Assembly (NCBI RefSeq): GCF_003633615.1 | Contig: NZ_RBKU01000001.1 | Coordinates: 6,262,001-6,326,000 of the forward strand | Direction of reading: 5' to 3' | From: Mucilaginibacter gracilis | GTDB taxonomy: Bacteria > Bacteroidota > Bacteroidia > Sphingobacteriales > Sphingobacteriaceae | DNA length: 64,000 bases | Part shown: piece after piece, positions 8,179 through 16,376 of the stretch | How the letters are laid out: each line of letters starts with the position of its first letter | Position numbering within the stretch: position 1 is the stretch's first letter | Program-made: the position numbers and the translations under genes | The notes under the pieces: model-generated | The model's input: the letters and a program-made list of their open reading frames with translations, nothing else | What the model was told of the DNA's origin: nothing | The model's database searches: none

Positions 8179-10050
8179 TTACATCACCCTAACTTTTAAA
8201 AAGCTGGGGTGCTGTTTTGATGTGTATATTTTATGCGTGGCCTGTTTAAAATCGCTCTCGTTAGCCTTCATAATATTGGTAAATATCTGCGGATTACGAT
8301 CAATTAGCGGGAACCAGGTGCTTTGTATCTGCACCATAATACGGTGGCCTTTTTTAAAGGTGTGCAGCACATCCTGCAATTCCCAGTTTACAGGGGTTAC
8401 GGTGCCGGGTATAAATGGCTCGGGCTTATCAAAAGCGTTGCGGTATTTGCCACGCATAGGCTCGCTGCGTACCATTTGCTGGTAGCCTGCCATTTTTACA
8501 TCCTTACCGGTAAACTTGTTATTTGCGGCGGTATCGGGGTAAACATCCAGCACCTTTACCACAAAATCGGCGTCGGTACCGGTGGTGGATACACTTAGGT
8601 TGGCCCATATATTACCGGCAATGGTTACATCTTTATCAAGCACATCGCTTTGGTAGCTCAGTACATCTTTACGGGTGGAAAGAAAACGTTGGTCGGCAGT
8701 CATATACTCGCGCTGCATATCCATGGTCTGGTTCCGGTCGGCAACAAACGGAACGGGATTATTAGGATCAGATTCGTATTCGTCGAAACTGTCCTTTTTA
8801 CCCGTTGGCGCATTGAACGATAGCTTACCACCCGGTAACAAATACAGTTCTTTTTGCTGTGCCTGCGCAGGTGGCCAGGCTTTGTAAGTTTTCCACTGGT
8901 TAACGCCTGTTTGAAAAGTATTTACCGGGGCAACATCCATTGGCGTGCCTTTTAGGTAATGACTAAAAAATTTAAATTCGATATTTTCGCGATAGAATGG
9001 ACCCGTAGGGCCGCCAAAATCAACATCGCCTAAATGGTCGCCCGCGCCGCGCGCCCAGCCGCCATGTACCCAAGGGCCCATAGTGAAGTAAATGGGTGTT
9101 TTAGGGTTGTTTTTTACGAGGGTTTTATAGGTATTAATAGCACCGTACAAATCTTCGGCATCATACCATCCGCCTGTTACCAATACGGCTGTTTTAATAT
9201 CGTGCAGGTGGTACAATACGTTACGCGCCTTCCAGTGCTCATCATAATCGGGATGGTCAATCATCTCGTTCCACAGGCGTATGGTATCTTTGTAATACTT
9301 ATCGTTGGTGTTTTTCATGGGTCCCATTTTCATGAAAAAATCGTAGCCATCTTCGGTGCCGGGGTTAAAGCGACCACCACGACGCTGGGTGGGTTTATCA
9401 TCCTGCCTATTGGTAAAGCCGGGGTAAAAGCCAAAGTTAGCCACCAAAAAAAAGGCGCCGTTGTGCCAGCCGTCATCGCGCCACAAATCGGCAATGGGTG
9501 CCTGAGGCGAAGCTGCCACTAACGCCGGGTGACGGCTCAATAAGGCCGTTGTGGTATAAAAACCGGGGTACGATATACCCCATACGCCTACCTTGCCGTT
9601 GTTGTTGGGGATGTTTTTAAGTAGCCAATCAATCGTATCGTAAGTATCGGTGCCTTCGTCAACATCTTTATTGGTTTTGTGTTCCTCCAGTTCGGGGGTC
9701 ATTTCCTCGTAAATACCTTCGCTCATCCAGCGGCCACGTACATCCTGGTAAACAAAAATGTAGCCATCGTGCGCAAACTGCGACGACGGGCCTAACGAAC
9801 CTTTATAACCGGCGCCATATGGTGCAACACTATAACAGGTACGATCCATCATAAAAGGATATTTTTTTGACTGATCTTTAGGCACATATACCGACGTGAA
9901 GAGCTTTTTGCCATCGCGCATCGGTATTTGATATTCAAATTTGGTATAGTTATCTTTTACATATTGCGCATCGGGATTAACCATACCCGGTTGCTGGGCG
10001 AAGGTTGCGGCACCGAGTAAAAGATAGAGTGATAGAAGAATGTATTTCAT
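8179..10050 (-). CDS. CocE/NonD family X-Pro dipeptidyl-peptidase-like serine hydrolase, secreted
   Basis: A 623-residue alpha/beta-hydrolase with a Sec signal peptide (MKYILLSLYLLLGAATFAQ). The N-terminal hydrolase domain contains the nucleophile elbow GISYPGF (catalytic Ser about residue 164), YQDVRGRW and DTIDWLL, all typical of the CocE/NonD family. The C-terminal beta-sandwich (FSANLSVST-like region, then VNWELQDVLHTFKKGHRI) is the X-Pro dipeptidyl-peptidase C-terminal domain. Substrates in the family are alpha-amino acid esters, acyl esters or X-Pro peptides; the exact one cannot be read here. It begins one base after a toxin-gene remnant. Confidence 0.9.
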   Translation of the reverse strand: MKYILLSLYLLLGAATFAQQPGMVNPDAQYVKDNYTKFEYQIPMRDGKKLFTSVYVPKDQSKKYPFMMDRTCYSVAPYGAGYKGSLGPSSQFAHDGYIFVYQDVRGRWMSEGIYEEMTPELEEHKTNKDVDEGTDTYDTIDWLLKNIPNNNGKVGVWGISYPGFYTTTALLSRHPALVAASPQAPIADLWRDDGWHNGAFFLVANFGFYPGFTNRQDDKPTQRRGGRFNPGTEDGYDFFMKMGPMKNTNDKYYKDTIRLWNEMIDHPDYDEHWKARNVLYHLHDIKTAVLVTGGWYDAEDLYGAINTYKTLVKNNPKTPIYFTMGPWVHGGWARGAGDHLGDVDFGGPTGPFYRENIEFKFFSHYLKGTPMDVAPVNTFQTGVNQWKTYKAWPPAQAQQKELYLLPGGKLSFNAPTGKKDSFDEYESDPNNPVPFVADRNQTMDMQREYMTADQRFLSTRKDVLSYQSDVLDKDVTIAGNIWANLSVSTTGTDADFVVKVLDVYPDTAANNKFTGKDVKMAGYQQMVRSEPMRGKYRNAFDKPEPFIPGTVTPVNWELQDVLHTFKKGHRIMVQIQSTWFPLIDRNPQIFTNIMKANESDFKQATHKIYTSKQHPSFLKVRVM

Positions 10051-10190
10051 TTAGAGATAATCGTGTTTATATAATTTCAAGTTGTGTATGAACTTATAGT
10101 CTTTGACATTATAAGTGCAAAGTTGATAATCTTCGTGCAGTGCTGTTGCGGCAATCAATGCATCTGTATCACATATTATCTTTTCCAGGC
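10051..10190 (-). pseudogene. VapC-type PIN-domain toxin, 3' remnant only
   Basis: In the minus-strand frame that ends at the TAA of 10051-10053 there is an open stretch reading SLEKIICDTDALIAATALHE, then a short stretch containing LCTYNVKDY. This matches the C-terminal third of VapC PIN toxins (acidic DALIAATAL helix and the LxTxNxxDF strand). The frame has no start codon and is closed by a TGA just upstream, so about 80 N-terminal residues, including the first catalytic Asp, are missing. It abuts the intact antitoxin-like gene on the same strand. Confidence 0.7.
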
Positions 10191-10403
10191 TGATCGTCTC
10201 AGTTCTTTTGCATCAATATGCATTCCGGTAATCACCTCACTTAGTGCTTCAACGTCAAGACTCTTATCACCAGGGACTAAAATATCATCTAACCTATCAT
10301 CCGCTTTTTCAGTCGATGTAATTGCAAAATCCAGATATTTAGACAGACTTTTTAAAATCTTCAAGGTCTCAGGCTTCTTGTAGTTTATAGTTATTTGCGG
10401 CAT
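10176..10403 (-). CDS. VapB-like antitoxin, orphaned
   Basis: A 75-residue protein ending in IDAKELRRSAWKR. A C-terminus of this type (I-x-A-K-x-L-R-x-x-A-W-K-R) is common in Bacteroidota antitoxins encoded immediately before PIN toxins, and the PIN remnant follows directly. The middle (RLDDILVPGDKSLDVEALSE) would be the toxin-wrapping segment. I see no clear DNA-binding motif. With the toxin gone it may be decaying or may act as an anti-addiction module. Confidence 0.7.
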   Translation of the reverse strand: MPQITINYKKPETLKILKSLSKYLDFAITSTEKADDRLDDILVPGDKSLDVEALSEVITGMHIDAKELRRSAWKR

Positions 10404-10448
10404 AACTCAAAATTTGATTGTTAAAGTTAATAAAAAACGTCGAAATAC

Positions 10449-10476
10449 AAAAGGCCATCGGTTACGATGGCCCTTT
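10449..10476 (-). terminator. Rho-independent terminator after pgk
   Basis: Perfect 8-bp stem GGCCATCG/CGATGGCC with a 4-nt loop followed on the minus strand by TTTTG, 24 bp after the pgk stop codon. Confidence 0.85.
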
Positions 10477-10499
10477 GCAATATTACGTTACTAATCTGC

Positions 10500-11690
10500 T
10501 TATTCGTTTATCGCTTTAACGCCTGGCAATTCTTTACCTTCCATATATTCTAACAAAGCACCGCCGCCTGTTGATACATAGCTCACCTCATCGGTAAGGT
10601 TAAATTTGGCTACGGCTGCGGCAGAATCGCCACCACCGATGAGCGAAAACGCGCCGTTTTCGGTTGCTTTTACTACCGCTTCTGCAATGGCGCGGGTTCC
10701 TTTTTCGAAAGATTCCATTTCGAAAACTCCTACCGGGCCGTTCCATAAAATAGTTTTTGACGATTCGATAACCTTGCTAAAAGCAGCTATAGTATCTGGG
10801 CCAATATCTAAACCCATCCAGCCATCTTTAATATCATTGGTTGGCGATACGCTTGTATTGGCATCGTTGGCAAATTTATCGGCTACAATGGTATCTGTTG
10901 GCAGGTACAGGTTTACACCTTTGGCTTTTGCTCTTTCTACCAGGCTATTTGCCAAATCAAGCTTATCGGCCTCTAATAATGAGTTACCAATATTGCCACC
11001 GGCAGCTTTGGCAAAGGTATAAGCCATACCACCACCTATAATAAGGTTATCTACTTTGTCTAACAGTTTCTCTATCAGTTGAATTTTGTCTGACACTTTA
11101 GAGCCACCCATTACCGCTGTGAAAGGCTTAGCGGCGTCATTCAGTATCTTTTCGGCATTGGCTAATTCGCCGGCCATCAGGTAACCAAAGTATTTGGCTG
11201 TAGGGAAAAACTGCGCAATAACCGCTGTTGACGCATGGGCGCGGTGAGCTGTACCAAAGGCATCGTTAACATAAATATCGCCCAGTTTTGATAGCTTTTC
11301 GGCAAAAGCCACATCACCTTTTTCTTCTTCTTTATAAAAACGCAGGTTTTCTAATAATAAAACTTCGCCTGGTTTAAGTTGCTTTGCCTGTTCGGCAGCA
11401 TCGGCACCAATGCAATCATCGGCAAACTCAACTTGCTGACCTAATAAGTCCGACAGGTGCGGCACAATGTGCTTTAGGGAATATTTATCCGTTGGGCCAT
11501 CTTTTGGCCTGCCCAGGTGCGACATTAAAATAACCGAACCACCATCTTTCAATATTTTTTCGATAGTTGGCAGGGCAGCCGTCATCCGGTTATCATCGGT
11601 TATGTTAAAGCTATCATCTAACGGTACGTTAAAATCAACCCGGATAAGGGCGCGTTTTCCGGCGAAGCTAATTTGATCTATTGTTTTCAT
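10500..11690 (-). CDS. pgk: Phosphoglycerate kinase
   Basis: Glycolytic enzyme converting 1,3-bisphosphoglycerate and ADP to 3-phosphoglycerate and ATP. The 396-residue length is standard. Motifs visible: RVDFNVPLDD at the N-terminus, MSHLGRPKDG, NDAFGTAHRAHAS, AVMGGSKVSDKI, WNGPVGVFE and the C-terminal STGGGALLEYMEG. It has its own terminator and lies near gap, the preceding glycolytic step, with a small GNAT gene between them. Confidence 0.98.
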   Translation of the reverse strand: MKTIDQISFAGKRALIRVDFNVPLDDSFNITDDNRMTAALPTIEKILKDGGSVILMSHLGRPKDGPTDKYSLKHIVPHLSDLLGQQVEFADDCIGADAAEQAKQLKPGEVLLLENLRFYKEEEKGDVAFAEKLSKLGDIYVNDAFGTAHRAHASTAVIAQFFPTAKYFGYLMAGELANAEKILNDAAKPFTAVMGGSKVSDKIQLIEKLLDKVDNLIIGGGMAYTFAKAAGGNIGNSLLEADKLDLANSLVERAKAKGVNLYLPTDTIVADKFANDANTSVSPTNDIKDGWMGLDIGPDTIAAFSKVIESSKTILWNGPVGVFEMESFEKGTRAIAEAVVKATENGAFSLIGGGDSAAAVAKFNLTDEVSYVSTGGGALLEYMEGKELPGVKAINE

Positions 11691-11754
11691 AAATATTGGT
11701 CAATAAAAAATTGTATTCCGCCAAATTCCGAAATAAATGGTATACCCTAAAATT

Positions 11755-12189
11755 TTATTGGATTTTTAAATACATTGCATAATGCGGCCCAATGCCCGGC
11801 ACGTCAAATTCGGCAGATATAATTTCGAAACCAATGCTTTGGTAAAACTTAGCTGCTGCTTTACGGGCGTTGCACCATATATAATTAGCCCTTTGGCCCT
11901 TTAAATAAACTATAGCAAAGTTAACAAGCTGGTTGCCTATGCTTTTATTGCGATGGCTTGGCAAAGTTGCCATACCGCGTAACTGGTAAGCCACACCCTT
12001 ATATTCGCCATAGGTTTGCGGATGGAACGAAGCCACGCAAACCAATATATCGCCATCAAAATAGCCCAGATGGAAAGCGCCTTCTATCTCATCGGTAGGG
12101 AAACGGCATTCGTTGGGTTGCAACCTGCCTTCGCGCAAAACAATATTCCGGATGTTTAATACATCGTTTGCGGTAATAAACTTTATCAT
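11755..12189 (-). CDS. GNAT family N-acetyltransferase
   Basis: A 144-residue acetyltransferase fold. The acetyl-CoA-binding signature appears as LRGMATLPSHRNKSIGNQLV (Q/R-x-x-G-x-G/A position reads HRNKSIG), followed by AAAKFYQSIGFEIISAEF, the usual beta-strand 6/7 region. Its start overlaps the gap stop by 4 bp, so it is probably translated from the gap transcript. The substrate is not identifiable. Confidence 0.85.
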   Translation of the reverse strand: MIKFITANDVLNIRNIVLREGRLQPNECRFPTDEIEGAFHLGYFDGDILVCVASFHPQTYGEYKGVAYQLRGMATLPSHRNKSIGNQLVNFAIVYLKGQRANYIWCNARKAAAKFYQSIGFEIISAEFDVPGIGPHYAMYLKIQ

Positions 12190-13181
12190 GATAGCAGGCT
12201 TATTTTTTGTACCAGGTTTGCCAAACGGCTGGAGTAACCCATTTCGTTATCATACCAACCTACAACTTTTACCAGGCCACCAACAACCGATGTTAGTTTA
12301 GAATCGAATATGCAGCTATGCGGATTATCCAAAATATCAACCGAAACTATAGGATCTTCGGTGTATTCTAACACATCCATCATGCCGTTTTGGGATGCTT
12401 TTTTAAAGGCGGCGTTTATTTCGTCAACGGTTGGGGTTTGTTTTAAGCTACAGGTAAAATCGGTAAGGGAGCCGTTTAAAACAGGCACACGGATACCAGC
12501 GCCGCCAAGCCTGCCCAAAAGGTGCGGAAATATGCTGGTGATGGCCTTTGCAGCCCCGGTTGATGTTGGTATGATAGATGCCGATGCGGCACGTGCGCGG
12601 CGCAAATCTTTATGAGGTGCATCATGCAGGTTTTGGTCGCCCGTCATGGAGTGTACGGTGGTGATGTAGCCATCAATAATACCCCAGTTATCATCAAGCA
12701 CCTTTACCATTGTAGCAACGTTGTTTGTTGTACATGATGCATTAGAAAGTATAGGCGACCTAAGATCAACCTCTCCATCGTTTACGCCTAAAACTACCGT
12801 AGGTACGGTTTTATCGGTTGATGGTGCCGAAATAATTACTTGCCTTGCCCCGGCGGTTAGGTGCTGTGCTGCGCCTTCGCGCGAGGTAAATTTGCCTGTA
12901 CATTCAACAACCAAATCAATATCCAGCAATTTCCAGGGTAATTTTGATGGCTCTTTTTCGGCAAACACCCATATGGTTTTACCGTTAATTATCAGGCTTT
13001 GCTCGTCAAAACTAACATTGCCTTTAAAACCACGGTGAACGGAATCGTATTTAAAAAGATGAGCAAGCGTTTCGGTATCAGCAAGGTCGTTAATGGCAAC
13101 AACCTCAATACCGGGGTTTTGCAATATCGATCGTAAAAAGATGCGGCCTATTCGCCCAAAACCATTAATAGCTATCTTCAT
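12186..13181 (-). CDS. gap: Glyceraldehyde-3-phosphate dehydrogenase, type I
   Basis: NAD-dependent glycolytic dehydrogenase of 331 residues. The N-terminal Rossmann motif is INGFGRIGR; the catalytic cysteine is in SNASCTTN; STGAAKA and the C-terminal WYDNEMGYSSR are also present. The second cysteine often seen in SCTTNC is replaced here (SCTTNNVATM), which is tolerated in the family. Translationally linked to the downstream GNAT gene. Confidence 0.97.
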   Translation of the reverse strand: MKIAINGFGRIGRIFLRSILQNPGIEVVAINDLADTETLAHLFKYDSVHRGFKGNVSFDEQSLIINGKTIWVFAEKEPSKLPWKLLDIDLVVECTGKFTSREGAAQHLTAGARQVIISAPSTDKTVPTVVLGVNDGEVDLRSPILSNASCTTNNVATMVKVLDDNWGIIDGYITTVHSMTGDQNLHDAPHKDLRRARAASASIIPTSTGAAKAITSIFPHLLGRLGGAGIRVPVLNGSLTDFTCSLKQTPTVDEINAAFKKASQNGMMDVLEYTEDPIVSVDILDNPHSCIFDSKLTSVVGGLVKVVGWYDNEMGYSSRLANLVQKISLLS

Positions 13182-13234
13182 TGCTCAATTATTAAGGGGG
13201 GCAAAGGTATAAATTAGTATGCTAAACTTTGTAA

Positions 13235-13819
13235 TTAGCCTGTAATCTCCTCGCCGGGGTCAAAGGTAATATCGGCGCTAAGCCACGAGCCTTTATTTTT
13301 AAAATCGTTAACATTGGCGGCGCGGTGTAAAAAGGTTACGCGGTAATTGTCAAAATTGCGGGGCAGGTCTTCTTCAATATATTCGCCGTTGTTCCATACT
13401 TTGTATTTATACTCGTATTCGGCTTTTTTTTCACGCCGCCTGTTACCGTCTATGGTATGGGTGTGGGTACAGTAAGCAAGGGTATTTTTACTGAGTTCGG
13501 CCTGCCAGGCTAACCAGTACATGCCCGGCTCGGTATCCAGGCCGCTATCTTTAGCATAATTATATATTTTTATAACTACATTAAAGCCAAAGTCTGCGGG
13601 CAAAACTGATGGTATATTATCCATATAGTTAAGCAAATTGTTTCCATTTTGGATAGATGATGCGCTGAGTTCGGGCCGCAGCATGGCCACCTCAATAAAG
13701 TACACTAAAAAATCGCGTGTGTTTTTTAGCTTTTCGGCCAACAATGTCCGTTCTTTTAACGTTAAAAAGTGCATAGCCTGTTCTATTTTAAAAAAAAATC
13801 CCGAATTAATAAAAGCCAT
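13235..13819 (-). CDS. Conserved-looking protein of unknown function
   Basis: The 194-residue product has no motif I recognise and no signal peptide or membrane span. The N-terminal half is predicted helical (QAMHFLTLKERTLLAEKLKN), the C-terminal half is charged and rich in aromatic residues (AEYEYKYKVWNNGEYIEED). Codon use resembles the neighbours, so it is likely a true gene. It lies 53 bp upstream of gap on the same strand and is divergent from the glycoside hydrolase at 13870. Confidence 0.7.
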   Translation of the reverse strand: MAFINSGFFFKIEQAMHFLTLKERTLLAEKLKNTRDFLVYFIEVAMLRPELSASSIQNGNNLLNYMDNIPSVLPADFGFNVVIKIYNYAKDSGLDTEPGMYWLAWQAELSKNTLAYCTHTHTIDGNRRREKKAEYEYKYKVWNNGEYIEEDLPRNFDNYRVTFLHRAANVNDFKNKGSWLSADITFDPGEEITG

Positions 13820-13836
13820 TATTTAACAACAGGTGT

Positions 13837-13844
13837 TATATTTG
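13837..13844 (+). promoter_or_regulatory. Bacteroidota -7 element (TATATTTG) before the glycoside hydrolase
   Basis: TATATTTG fits TAnnTTTG exactly and lies 25 bp upstream of the ATG at 13870. No convincing -33 TTTG is seen at 19 nt, so this is a moderate call. Confidence 0.45.
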
Positions 13845-13869
13845 GTTTACCCTATTTGTAAATATAAAC

Positions 13870-15513
13870 ATGAGGAAAATTTTATATATAGCTATCACAC
13901 TGTCGTTCATTGCGCTAATGGTATTGGTTATCCCAATTTTTTGCAGTGTGCCGGCTAAGCTTAACTTGCTTAACACCATACCAAGCGCACCTGCCCCGTA
14001 TGATGATTTACCACAGCACCCTGTTGCGCCAAATGCTTTAAAAAACATGTTCGGCATTAATGCCTACGAATGGAACTTTTTACAAAACCCTTATAACCTT
14101 AACGACCCGCTGCATATTTATGAGCCCAAAATGAACCTCATTAAAACCTTTAGCGGGGTGCGCCATTACCTTGACTGGGAAAAAATTGAGCCTGCCGAAG
14201 ATAGCTTTACCTTTAACCCCGCCCGTAGCGGTGGCTGGAACTACGATGCTATTTACGAGCGTTGCAAACAGGATAATATTGAAGTACTGGTTTGCCTTAA
14301 AAACTGCCCACCCTGGATATATAAAACCTACCCGGCCGGGATGCAGGGTGGCGAAAACGTGCCGGCACCTTTTGGGTTGAACAGGGAAGACCCTGCATCG
14401 TACATTGCGCAGGCAAAAGCAGGGTTCCAGGTAGCGGCACGTTACGGAAGTAACAAAAACATTAACCACGCACTGGTTACCGTTGACGGCAAACCACGCT
14501 GGACAGCCGACCCGGTTAACGAGGTGAAAATAGGCATGGGGGTAATTAAATATATTGAGTGCGATAACGAACGCGATAAATGGTGGCGCGGCGACGCAGC
14601 AAAACAAACCGGCCGTGAATATGCCGCCAACCTATCTGCCTTTTACGATGGCAACAAAGGCAAACTGGGTAAAAACGTTGGTGTTAAAACCGCCGACCCT
14701 AATATGCAAGTGGTAATGTGCGGCCTTGCCGCAGCCGATACTAAATTTGTACAGGATATGATTGACTGGTGCAAACAACACCGTGGCTACAAACCCGATG
14801 GTAGTATTAACCTTTGCTTTGATGTAATAAACTACCACATTTACCCCAACGATAACAGGCAACATGCCAACAAGCAGTCCACACGCGGCGTTGCGCCCGA
14901 GCTTACCGAGGCGGGCCAGGTTGCCAATAATTTTGTTAACCTGGCAAACAGCTTGCGCCAGCACCCTGAGGTTTGGATAACCGAAAGCGGGTACGATATT
15001 AATGCGCAAAGCCCGCAGCGGGCAATGGCTGTGGCTGGAAAAACGGCCCTTGAAACACAGGGCGACTGGATATTGCGCACCGCTTTGCTTTACAACAGGC
15101 ATGGCATTAAACGCACTTTTTTTTACCAGTTGTTTGATGATAATACCAGTGCCGTACAATACAGCACATCGGGCTTTGCTGACGATAAAACGCTGGCACG
15201 CCGCCCCGCCGCCGATTATATTTTGCAAACTACCAACCTTGTAGGTAATTACCAATACAAAGCAACCATTAACCAGTACCCATTGGTTGATGTTTATACT
15301 TTAGGCAATAAAACAATGTACGTGCTGATGATACCCGACGAAAAAGGCCGGACAGGCAATTACACCCTCAACTTGGGTTCGGCAAAAAGTATTATTGTGC
15401 ATAGCCTTAACATTGGCGCAAACGTTATGACTGCTACTAAAGAACCCACTGTAAACGGAAAGTTTAATATGCTGGCGAGTGAAACACCCATTTTTGTGGA
15501 AGCGGCAAATTAA
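13870..15513 (+). CDS. Exported clan-A (TIM-barrel) glycoside hydrolase, GH39-like
   Basis: A 547-residue protein with an N-terminal hydrophobic segment (ILYIAITLSFIALMVLVIPI) acting as signal or anchor. The body reads as a (beta/alpha)8 retaining glycosidase: GVRHYLDWEKIEP early, VLVCLKNCPPWIY, then a likely acid/base Glu in YIECDNERDKWW and a likely nucleophile in VWITESGYD, followed by a C-terminal beta domain (NYTLNLGSAKSIIVHSLNIG). The arrangement resembles GH39 and related clan A families; substrate unknown. It stands alone with its own promoter candidate. Confidence 0.75.
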   Translation: MRKILYIAITLSFIALMVLVIPIFCSVPAKLNLLNTIPSAPAPYDDLPQHPVAPNALKNMFGINAYEWNFLQNPYNLNDPLHIYEPKMNLIKTFSGVRHYLDWEKIEPAEDSFTFNPARSGGWNYDAIYERCKQDNIEVLVCLKNCPPWIYKTYPAGMQGGENVPAPFGLNREDPASYIAQAKAGFQVAARYGSNKNINHALVTVDGKPRWTADPVNEVKIGMGVIKYIECDNERDKWWRGDAAKQTGREYAANLSAFYDGNKGKLGKNVGVKTADPNMQVVMCGLAAADTKFVQDMIDWCKQHRGYKPDGSINLCFDVINYHIYPNDNRQHANKQSTRGVAPELTEAGQVANNFVNLANSLRQHPEVWITESGYDINAQSPQRAMAVAGKTALETQGDWILRTALLYNRHGIKRTFFYQLFDDNTSAVQYSTSGFADDKTLARRPAADYILQTTNLVGNYQYKATINQYPLVDVYTLGNKTMYVLMIPDEKGRTGNYTLNLGSAKSIIVHSLNIGANVMTATKEPTVNGKFNMLASETPIFVEAAN

Positions 15514-15546
15514 TGTGCGAATGAGTTGATGTGCAGATGGGCAAAT
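15512..15546. repeat. ATGTGC-type short repeats after the glycoside hydrolase
   Basis: AATGTGCGAATGAG and GATGTGCAGATGGGC follow the stop codon. They are degenerate relatives of the ATGTGCAGATGAG units at 16184-16246, so the same low-complexity repeat flanks both sides of the two small ORFs in 15.5-16.2 kb. Confidence 0.6.
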
Positions 15547-15815
15547 TACGATCACTAAATTATCTTAATGAAATTCTTTTTCAAAGCGCATCCCAACCAA
15601 CAACCCAACAACTAAACTACCCCTTTTTACGAGCCGGGTTTGATTTCATGGTGAAGGTAGCTTTGGATGATACGGAGCCGGGTTTACCTGCGTTATTTTG
15701 GAATTCGCCTTTTTGGGCGGCTTTTAAAAACGGACTTTTTTTTGATGCTTTTGCCATGATGGATTGTGTTGGTTTGCTAAAAGTAAGCAAAATTTATAAA
15801 CGTGTCAATAAGTAA
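15531..15815 (+). CDS. Doubtful small ORF
   Basis: A 94-codon reading frame whose first codons (from GTG) lie in the repeat at 15512-15546. The region after residue 32 (FLRAGFDFMVKVALDDTEPG, later FWNSPFWAAFKNGLFFDAFA) looks protein-like but matches nothing I know. No clear ribosome-binding site. It may be a decayed gene end or spurious. Confidence 0.25.
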   Translation: MQMGKLRSLNYLNEILFQSASQPTTQQLNYPFLRAGFDFMVKVALDDTEPGLPALFWNSPFWAAFKNGLFFDAFAMMDCVGLLKVSKIYKRVNK

Positions 15816-15920
15816 AAGCTTGCCTTAACACACCAAATAACGATAATAATTATCTTCAAACAAAAACCATTCGCCGGGCCAAAGGTTTGATACTTATCTA
15901 TCTACCTAAAGTATAAGGTT

Positions 15921-16178
15921 ATGAATATTTTACAGTTAAACCCACAAATTGTGGTGCATACACCGCTGGGGCCAGGATTGGCCTATTTTATTATGGATTA
16001 TGGCATGAGTGTTAACACTTGCTGGGTAGTACGCCTGGCGAAAGGAGAAATTAAACACTTCGACTCGAACGATGTGCGTGTGGAGGGTAACCCAACATAC
16101 GGCTTCCCTCTCAAACCCGAAATACCCGACTCGTGGATGACCTTTAAAGAAAAAGAAAAACTAACGAAGGGAAATTAA
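15921..16178 (+). CDS. Small conserved-type protein of unknown function
   Basis: An 85-residue protein (start MNILQLNPQIVVHTPLGPGL, end PEIPDSWMTFKEKEKLTKGN). It contains a strand-rich stretch, GLAYFIMDYGMSVNTCWVVR followed by LAKGEIKHFDSNDVRVEGNP, suggesting a small beta-barrel or SH3-like fold. No signal peptide. Codon use is like the neighbours. It converges on the Pls/PosA-type gene across a repeat island. Confidence 0.65.
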   Translation: MNILQLNPQIVVHTPLGPGLAYFIMDYGMSVNTCWVVRLAKGEIKHFDSNDVRVEGNPTYGFPLKPEIPDSWMTFKEKEKLTKGN

Positions 16179-16183
16179 TTTTC

Positions 16184-16375
16184 AATGTGCAGATGAGGGA
16201 ATGGATTAAAATGTGCAGATGAGAAAATGTGCGGATGTGCAAATGATTTGATGTAGAATTACGAAAAGATTTGACAACTCCTAAGAAAGATTTGACAACT
16301 CTTAAAGAGTTGTCAAATCTAATCAAGGCTAAATTTTTCATTTGCACATCCGCACATTTTCTCATCTGCACATTT
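16184..16375. repeat. Nested repeat island with a perfect 38-bp inverted repeat
   Basis: Arms at 16209-16246 and 16338-16375 are perfect reverse complements (38 bp), built of ATGTGCAGATGAG/ATGTGCGGATGTGC units; a further unit lies at 16184-16197. The 91-bp interior holds the gatttgac palindrome (16267-16320). The structure lies between convergent genes, so the transcript in either direction can fold into a long hairpin that may terminate transcription. Confidence 0.8.
16267..16320. repeat. REP-like palindrome doublet, relative of the RAYT-flanking repeats
   Basis: 16288-16320 is a 33-nt perfect palindrome (arms AGATTTGACAACTCTT and AAGAGTTGTCAAATCT, one central base). It is preceded at 16267-16285 by a partial direct copy, AGATTTGACAACTCCTAAG. 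The elements flanking the transposase at 38932 and 39652 have TTTT/AAAA where this one has TCTT/AAGA: the base change is compensated on the other arm. No transposase lies nearby. Confidence 0.8.
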
Positions 16376-16376
16376 A

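Noticed and set aside
14632..15255. 207-codon minus-strand ORF opposite the glycoside hydrolase
   Set aside because: It lies wholly antisense to a strongly supported gene and shows no family motifs.
16184..16375. Possible CRISPR array from repeated ATGTGCAGATG units
   Set aside because: Units are short, irregularly spaced, partly inverted and without unique spacers; no cas genes nearby.
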